A DNA stretch of 64,000 nucleotides, from the NCBI GenBank assembly GCA_037157565.1, contig JAZHRO010000003.1, positions 66,714,501 through 66,778,500 of the forward strand. Direction: 5' to 3'. Below the pieces are notes generated by a model. It was not told the DNA's origin and made no database searches. It worked only from the letters and a program-made list of their open reading frames with translations. Positions within the stretch are counted from its first letter, which is position 1. Every line of letters starts with the position of its first letter. Below, one piece after another: positions 56,761-64,000 of the stretch. Position numbers and translations under genes: made by a program. This DNA is from Thalassia testudinum. Taxonomy: Eukaryota > Streptophyta > Magnoliopsida > Alismatales > Hydrocharitaceae.

Positions 56761-58381
56761 CAAATCAATCATTGAACTTACTGACTCAAACTTGGCTGCA
56801 GTATCTTTTGATCTCCATTCTCTCTGAGCTTCATTACACCAAGCTGATGGCGTTAAACATTGCGCTTAACAGGAGGCAACCTGTCATCTTTTAAAAAACC
56901 TAAAACCTTCCAGACATATCCTTTTGCTGAATTCATATTGCACTTTAGGGTTCTCCCATTAGAATAGTTGACTCCACCTTTGGTACATGTATCAAAGTTA
57001 AAAATCGTCAGCAACAGTCATTCCAACCCATTCGCCACCCACCTATTCTAGTGTACGATCTTAATTAAACTCGAACCCACCTAATTTACAATGAGGACAT
57101 TGTAAATCATAGGCATGGGGACATATTAAAGTGCAAAACACTGTTAAATCAATGCATGGAAGGTTTTCTAAAAAAAAAGGAGGAAAGAGGAAAGGAAAGG
57201 TCATTGTGAGCTGAATGAAAAAAAGAGATGGAAGGAAAAGAAAAGAAAGAACAAAAAGGAGCAAACAATAAGAAAAAAGGTGAGTCCCTTTAAACTAAAT
57301 ATGAACCTACCTAACTTCTATGTTGGATCAGATGATGAATTATGACCTGTACGGCTAAAACTTAGATAATTGTGGCGGATACCGACCTTAGGCCTCTTGG
57401 GTCTATTCTAAGGTTTAAACACTCAAGTATTTGTTAAGATCTAGATTAACCCTCAAGAGGTTGAGGAAAGTGCAAGGTTGATGTGGTAGGTCTATGACTT
57501 AGGGAGTGTTTGGCCCCGTTGCTTGTAGCTTGGTTTGCGGGACTTGATAACCTAAGCACCCAAAAACACACACTTAGTCTGGTTCAGTGCACTTAGAAAT
57601 GAAAAATCATGCCAAAAGTGTTCTATTTTGAAAAGTCATATTGAAGATCTTGCTTAGGAGTGGCTCGACAACACAAGTTGATTGGATGAGTTCCCGGTGC
57701 TGAGAGGTGGGAAATTCCCCTCAAAGATGCATAATAACATATCGTCTCCTCGGTGCTTGTCTCCTGGGATATCTAAATATCCTATCAGAGGCATGTAAGC
57801 ATCTTGTGTTGGTTCAGGGTCCATGGGTGGGATTATCCCGAAATGTCAATTGCCAGAGCCAAAATTTAAATACTGAACACCATGGGCAACACGATCCCAA
57901 AGTGTCGAAAGCCAGGGTTCTGGGGGTTGCCATGGGCGGTGCTATCTCGAAGCATCGATTACCAGGGACACTTCGAGGATTGATGGTAGGGACAAGGAAT
58001 CCGATACAGACCATGTTTACGACAAATTCGAGGTTGGATCTAGGGAAATCTAAGAAGAAAAAGTGTATAAAGTCTCCAAATGAAAATCCTTCTGCCTCTC
58101 TCTTATAAAAATGCACTGGCAAACTTAACTTGGACATGTTACATTTATGCACGAGTGCTTTAACCGCTTGGGTCAACAAACCACCGAGTAGTTTTTGTAG
58201 GCCTTAGAAACCTTCGTAGAAAACTCAGCCTGAATCTGGTCAAGTCTGGATCTTGCCTGATACTTGAGTACCTCTAAGCCTATTGTTGGTATTCTAATCT
58301 GATTTATGGAGATGTAACTTAGTATGGTAACTTGATGATTACGTCCGACCTAGAGACCAAGTTTGATCCATAGATTGTTTG
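56761..58381 (+). other. Element F 3' non-coding region
   Basis: Post-pol motif AGCTGATGGCGTTAAACATT...AGGAGGCAACC (~56842-56881), ATGAGGACATTGTAAATCAT with GGCATGGGG (57088-57121), a purine-rich run (57165-57280), and three ~40-nt units of the CCATGGGYGGTGCTATC type at ~57822, 57881 and 57930, also present in C. No ORF. Confidence 0.65.
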
Positions 58382-58417
58382 CTAAGAGACTAGTAAAAGC
58401 TAGGCATGGGGGAAAGA
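58382..58417 (+). other. Element F 3' polypurine tract region
   Basis: CTAAGAGACTAGTAAAAGCT, AGGCATGGGGGAAAGA, followed by an LTR-like start TGAGAACACC. Close to the C version. Confidence 0.75.
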
Positions 58418-61400
58418 TGAGAACACCATCACAGGCCCTAACTATCCCATTTTAGTCTAGAATAAAAGATAAAAGCTCCTACAATTCATCTAAGGGTTAT
58501 ATCTGCACCTTATTATTTTTTTAGAAGAGAACAAGAAAAAAAACCTAATTTTGTAATTTTAACATCATATCATGAACATGGAATAACCATGGGGTTGGAT
58601 AAGACTGAATAAAAGTTAAAAAGAGCATTAAGGTCTAATAAGGGAGTTCATGCAGATAGAAATGGGTTTTCGTACATTTTGAGATTAACAGCAACCAAAA
58701 ATCTAATTTTAAACTCGCTTAAATGACAGTGGTTCTGGTCAGAATAAATTCTATCGAAACAATCTAAAATTCAAAGAAAAATATTCCATAAGTTTTGGTA
58801 CCCTTGATTTGACCATTAGAACCCATTTTCACCTTAAATAGTCTTAGACAGAAAGTTACCCTAATTTAGGTTTCTACACAAATTACCCACTCAAACTTGG
58901 TTAAAACCAAACTCTAGCTTCATCATCGGAATCCTTGGGCCCAAATTAGGTTTGTACCAAAATTTGGGCCCAATCAAAGATCATCTTGACTTAGTTTTCA
59001 TTTTACTCCATTCAGATTCTTTATCTGTCACATACGGCCCTAGCTTTTGAAATCCTTGCAAATACCTTCTTAGGTTCTTCATCTTCTTCGTAGTTGGATC
59101 CCTGCCACCATGGCTACTGTGAACCCAAAGGAGCCAACCTTCAATCAGAAATACGTCCCTGATTTCTCGACCAATCCCTTCCAAAATTGGAATGGATGAC
59201 CTTGAGGGCATCCCTATTCATCTAAACCTAATTCTATACTCCAAATCCCCTCAACAAACCTATGCAAATCCTTGATTTCCAAGGACCTTCTTCCTGAAAA
59301 TCTGAGCCTCTGAAGCTTGTTTCCAGCTTTGAAGCTTTCTTGAAGCTCTATGAAAAGGTCCCCCTCGCATAATCGTGCTCCTTAGCAAGTTTTGGTCAGA
59401 GAAAGCCCTCCATCCCTCTCCAGCCACCTTCGCACCTTGCTCTGGTGGCCCTCTCTGTCGTCCTCATTAGGCCGTCCAATAATCAAGTTGGCTGGCCCTC
59501 TACCTCCCTTTGTCGACCCGACAAATCTCCTGCTATAGCAGGGGCGTTCTTCCTCCTTGTTGTCGTCGCACCAACTGATCGGACTTCCTCACCTTCTTCG
59601 ACTCTAGCTCGCCAGCTTTGGTGCTCTCCATCTGCCTCCTCCCCCATTAGGCATCTCTATCTCTTCCTCTTTCTCTATGCTTCATTTCCCCACACTGACA
59701 ACACATGCACAACCACCAAACCGCTTGCTACAACTCCTTCGTCCTCTGCTACGGCGGTGCTCCGATGTAGCCTCCAGCCCGCTTCACCTCACCATATAGC
59801 CTTGTACCACCTCCACAAGATCCATTGGACCACCCTCTACAAAATCCCCCAAACAATTTGATCCTTGACCTACCAAAACACCACACCGACCAACATCTCC
59901 TGCACACACCTTCCTCAAGGCCGTCAGGCCTCCTTACGACACCACACACCACACTGTTTCCACCAATGCACTCGTCGCGCACTAGCAAAGCTTTTGAGTG
60001 TGTTTGACATGGGTGCGAGGTCGTGTTCTTGCTTTCAAGTAATTGATCGGACTACCGCAGCCAGCTCAACTCCTCTGACCTTGTTCGTAGTCCTCCAGCC
60101 ATGTGACCGCCATCCAACTCCCCCAAATGTTGCAAAATACCTCCAGGCACATCTTCAGGTTCCCTATTGGAGCCTTCATCTGCAGTTGGTACTCCAATCA
60201 AAGCCCTCATCTTCCAACTACACGCGAAGGACTGTGGGACGAATAGTCCCACATTGTGGAATTCAGACGTTGCTTGTGCCCATGTAAGGAATTTCTCATC
60301 CTGACCCCTCGCCCAAGACACGGGAGTTCAATTCCCATTGGCCTACACATCTGCTTACCCAAGCCCACTCCTCGATTTCGATCCACGCCCACAAACCTGG
60401 ACACTGTTCTGGACCCATTTACCCGACCGATTACCAGATTACAATTGTGTCTTTGAGAGAAAGAAGAGAAGGAAAGAAAGAGAGAGAGCGGGGGGGTTTT
60501 TGCCCTTTGCTGCTCTCTCTCTAGACTAAGCAATTTGTGGAGGCCTTTGCCTCTATGTTGCTGTGCTATACTTGCCTCTCTCCCTAGAGGCACGAAGGAA
60601 AGAGAGGAGGCCTTTGCCTCCTCTGAGAAGTTGGTTGTACTGGTTCTGAAGCAACCATTAGTCCATTTGAGTTGGTTGACGTGGGATATTTGATTGAGTT
60701 ACTATTGACATATTTAAGATATTTAAGCTTAACTTCAAAAGTTAATTGGTGATTCAAATCACCATTTTAGCCCATTCTTTTTATTTCTTGCTATTGGATT
60801 TCATATATATATCATTTTGAGTTGTTCTGAATAGCGTTTTGATTATAGTTGCCTATATTTCTTGTAATTGATGAGACTAAATTGCTATTATTGCTCTTTA
60901 TGTTCACCCTCAAACTCTTCCTTAGAATCTGAGTTATAAGTTTAAATGATTTGAGCGCGTTTGTCCTTTACTATGATGCATTTTTTAAGAAATGATGAAT
61001 TCGCTTAAATAGAACTCACCCTCAGTCGCACCACCTCCTCGACTTCTCCAGACCGCCACATGCACCCACACACCACAATGACACTACCACCCCCTTCGCC
61101 ATTCTCCGGCAATCCTCATGGACCTACTTATTCTGGATTTTGAGCCCATACTTGTGATTTCAGGTCTCGTAGTTTGCTCCTCATCGCTGCCATCATCTTC
61201 GGTGCCATCCTTCTTGCTCTGACCTTCTTCAGCCCTACTACCACATCTACACATTGCGGTCCAATTCCAAGAGCCTTCCCAGGGCTCCAATTGTGACGTG
61301 AAGCCACAACTACTGCTGTGATTTAGGAGCCACTTCCTGCTGGCGCATGCAAAGGGAGGTGGGGAACATAGTCCCACCTCATAAGTTGAAAGGTGCATGA

Positions 61401-62187
61401 TTGGGTATAAGTGGAAAAGTGCCTGCTGCTATTTGCCCAGTACATTGGGGGGTTAGGTCCCTCGCTCACATGCCTTACAAGCCTAGCTCACCACACACAC
61501 GGTGAGCTTGGCCACTGTTCAGGATCCAATTGCCCACCTTCTTACCCAAATATGTACCCAATTATTTAAGAGAGAAGAAGAAGAGGATTTGTGAGAGGAG
61601 GGGGGAGGGTTTTGCTCTGGGATTCTTAGGCACGTGCTGAAGATAGAGAGGCTCACACTTAGCCTTTGAGTTGCCTTGTGCTTGGAGGAAGGTTTTGCAT
61701 CCTTGTGTGCTTTCTATGGGGTTGTGTTATGATGAAGTTAAGTCGCCTGGCTTCGATAGGCAACGTCTGATTAAGCCTTTAGTTCTGATACTATTGAAAC
61801 ATTTAAGTATCGAAGTTATCTAATTGAGAATACTATTGGATTATTTGAATAAATTGAATACCTGAGATGCATGCTTAATTAGATAGTTCAGTGGTGATTT
61901 AAATCACCATTATTTTATCTTTGTAATTCTTTTTGTTCCAGGAATCTTTTGAGAAACATTGCTCAATCTATCTCACAAGTTACATTCATTGCATTTCTTT
62001 TATTATGCTTAATTTACTATGCTCATTAATTGTAAATCAAGATTAGTGCATGAATTCCACATTTGCTCCCTTTGAACGACCTTGGGCACCAATTAGATTC
62101 TAAGTTTATAAATTTAAATGTTTGTTGTGCAATTTAGGAGTGTACTACGATCACTATATCCTTAAATTCCCCTTTTCGCATGCAACA
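58418..62187 (+). repeat. LTR shared by element F (3' side) and H (5' side)
   Basis: Starts TGAGAACACC after the F PPT and ends CGCATGCAACA just before a PBS, so it has both a 3'-LTR and a 5'-LTR context. At ~3.77 kb it is longer than the others, partly from a diverged internal duplication (~60250-60995 and ~61340-62110, for example GATTYAAATCACCATT in both). C-rich short frames in 59400-60300 have no homology I recognise and look spurious. Confidence 0.65.
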
Positions 62188-62190
62188 ATT

Positions 62191-62208
62191 TGGCACTGTT
62201 GCTGGGGA
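62191..62208 (+). other. Element H primer-binding site (tRNA-Asp type)
   Basis: TGGCACTGTTGCTGGGGA, three transitions from the tRNA-Asp complement, three bases after the LTR end. Confidence 0.82.
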
Positions 62209-63446
62209 GCAACGTGCAACTCACCATTACTATTATCTTTCTGGACTTATTTGAGCACTAACTTGCCCTATCTGCTTTGCTTGTGATTTTGCGAGGTACA
62301 TCACGAAGTGATCTTCCGCGCAATGCAGGTAAACTTTCTCTTCTTCCCTAATCAACCTCCTAATCTTTGGGGAGAGAAAGGAAATGAAATCAATTAGGAT
62401 TCACCTACCTTATTTTGTTAGCAATTATCATTTAAAGGCAAAATTTCCTTATTTTTGAAACTAACTTGATATCTGACTGAAGTGAGATGATTTGATTAGA
62501 GATTCCCTACTATAATTTTCTGTACCTACTAGGGATTTATGCTTAACATCACAAACATCTTGGACTACTCACCTTCTTATTTGAGTCCAAGGTGTTACAT
62601 TTGAAATCAAATTGGACTTGAAATAGAACCAACTAGGGTTTCTATTTTAGGGTGTTGATGTGTTAGCTCACATGTGACTAAATTAAAGGGAATTGATCTT
62701 CCAGCATTTGTGTGCTACCCAAGCCCTTGGTTGGAGAGATCTACTCAAGGAAAACACTAAAATCAGGATCTAAATTCACTTGAACCCTAAAACTTTCGAC
62801 CTAATAACCTAAGAGTCAATTCAGGGTGATTTTGGGTCTTGGCCTTGATTTCATCTCCATCTTTAGGGTAGGTCGGGTGAAGTTGGTCTACCTTATGAGC
62901 CAATCAACCTTCAAATTGGGTCACAAATTGAATCAACTTCTAATCAAGTGAAATACACGGCACAAATTAGGATTAAAATTGGCAAACTTAAGGTCTCAAT
63001 TCATACATTCTAGTCTACTTGGAATAGTAGTGACAAGGAAGGTCAGGTGGGGGAAACCCTGTAACCCGTGGGGATCTTCTACCGTGTAGGGGTCTTTATG
63101 GGGCTCTCTCGTCCAGGTTGCCAAGGTACTTCTCGGATGTGTGGATTTCTGATTCAGTGGTATCATCCACCTCGAAATAGCCTTAATCATCCAAAAATCT
63201 TTTGGTGCCTTCATTGGGTCAAATTCATATCCAGTTCCTCATCTATTCTTTAAAGCACATAAACAGGAAACGTCCCTAGGTTGTTGACCTAGAGGCCTCA
63301 TTAGAGTTGATCTTCTATGGGATTTCTGATCTGATCCGATTGCTTCAATCTAAACCTGAATTTGATAATACATCTTGATTCACCCAGCTGATTTGAAAAT
63401 GCAACCTAACAATTTAGTAACAATTTTTAGGAAACCTGAATCCAAA
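62209..63446 (+). other. Element H leader
   Basis: Non-coding. A 3' splice-like GCGCAATGCAG/GTAAAC lies near 62320-62340. 62950-63260 aligns with 134-480 of F; after that the two diverge. Confidence 0.55.
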
Positions 63447-64000
63447 ATGAGCATGAAAGAGATGATTGAGGCTGCTCTTAGACATCATGATTAATATTAC
63501 AAAACCTCTTATCCATTTAGGCACATTCAGGTCAATGTTTCATAAACAACAACCCACATTATGAATCGTGTTGAAATGATTTTGACACAAATGATACATG
63601 GCTCAACTTGAGATGAGCTTTTATCAGAATACAGTGAATTGTGGAGACTACACAGTACTGAATGTATACAATGTTTGTCAAATCCACAACTTTGTGAGAT
63701 ACACCAAGGTCTCATTGAGAAACATGGGTATATGCCAAATACATTATAACATGCCATTGATCAAAAATACCCATATCGTCATTCAGAGATTAATGAGACA
63801 ACTTTGAATAATATTGAGGGTCAATATGATTTCCCAGAACCTGGGTTTGAAAATCAAGGTTGTTGTGGACCCCAACCCAAATGGAATCAGATTCAAATTT
63901 TATGTCGTTTCACTTGCCTGATCTTGATGTTGGTTCAGTGGATCCAATTGCAGGTGTTCTTGATTTCGAACCAGCCCTAGAGAGCCATGAAGTTCGTCCA
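63447..64000 (+). pseudogene. Element H decayed unknown ORF, truncated by the window
   Basis: From ATG 63447 (MSMKEMIEAALRHHD) one frame stays mostly open to ~63880 with about five stops, then seems to shift to a frame reading DVGSVDPIAGVLDFEP. The composition (PEPGFENQG, acidic C-part) recalls the A/B/D proteins, but no firm motif match is seen. It does not align with the F gag that follows the same leader. Tentatively another non-autonomous element. Confidence 0.4.

Noticed and set aside
59445..60287. Pro/Thr/His-rich open frames in the F/H LTR
   Set aside because: Low-complexity C-rich sequence open in overlapping frames on both strands; inside an LTR, no domain recognised, no sign of codon selection.
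1..64000. Host protein-coding genes, rRNA, CRISPR arrays, bacterial-type operons
   Set aside because: No such signals seen on either strand; all recognisable coding sequence belongs to retrotransposons.

Overview
The window is plant nuclear DNA made almost wholly of nested Ty3/gypsy LTR retrotransposons of the Athila/Tat type. Three things show this: RT motifs of the FMDD type inside the Athila-like context FxxFLDGYSxYNQ, primer-binding sites (PBS) close to TGGCGCCGTTGCCGGGGA (complement of the 3' end of plant tRNA-Asp), and LTRs of 1.5-3.8 kb. I see no host gene, rRNA or bona fide tRNA gene. It looks like gene-poor heterochromatin of a large-genome flowering plant; the species cannot be told from the sequence.

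Layers, oldest first. Element F (+ strand, Athila-like gag-pol, badly decayed) is the substrate. Its pieces lie at 134-837, 8225-8813, 10939-14542 and 55721-58417, and its internal region runs into an LTR at 58418-62187, which is directly followed by a PBS and another internal region (H, to the window end). Three insertions cut F: element A (838-8219, TSD GCATG), solo LTR G (8814-10933, minus, TSD ATTAT) and element E (14543-55715, minus, TSD ATCAT/GTCAT). E is in turn cut by element B in its 3' LTR (14988-22563, TSD GTGGC) and by element C in its RT gene (27340-50175, TSD CTTCC). C is cut by element D between gag and protease (32896-42450, minus, no clear TSD). Removing each insertion with one TSD copy rejoins the interrupted reading frame for A in gag, E in integrase and C in RT. 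A short LTR end at 1-133 belongs to one more element.

Two kinds of element coexist. C, E and F encode gag and pol (protease, RT, RNase H, integrase), all broken by stops or frameshifts. A, B and D have LTRs, PBS and polypurine tracts but no gag or pol. Instead each carries one long open frame for a protein I do not recognise: intact in B (597 codons from the first ATG), decayed in A and D. B is very young: its 1663-bp LTRs differ at two positions. A, B and E share LTR and UTR modules, so E-like elements are the likely autonomous partners of A and B.

Main points of interest: the unknown ORF family; a leader module lying inside a predicted 5'-UTR intron; a six-element 3'-UTR signature with a second polypurine-like motif; a tRNA-like A-box/B-box module in B's LTR; an extreme AGCT tract and TTGGCGCCAA palindromes in C/G LTRs; and the internal-LTR-internal arrangement at the right edge.
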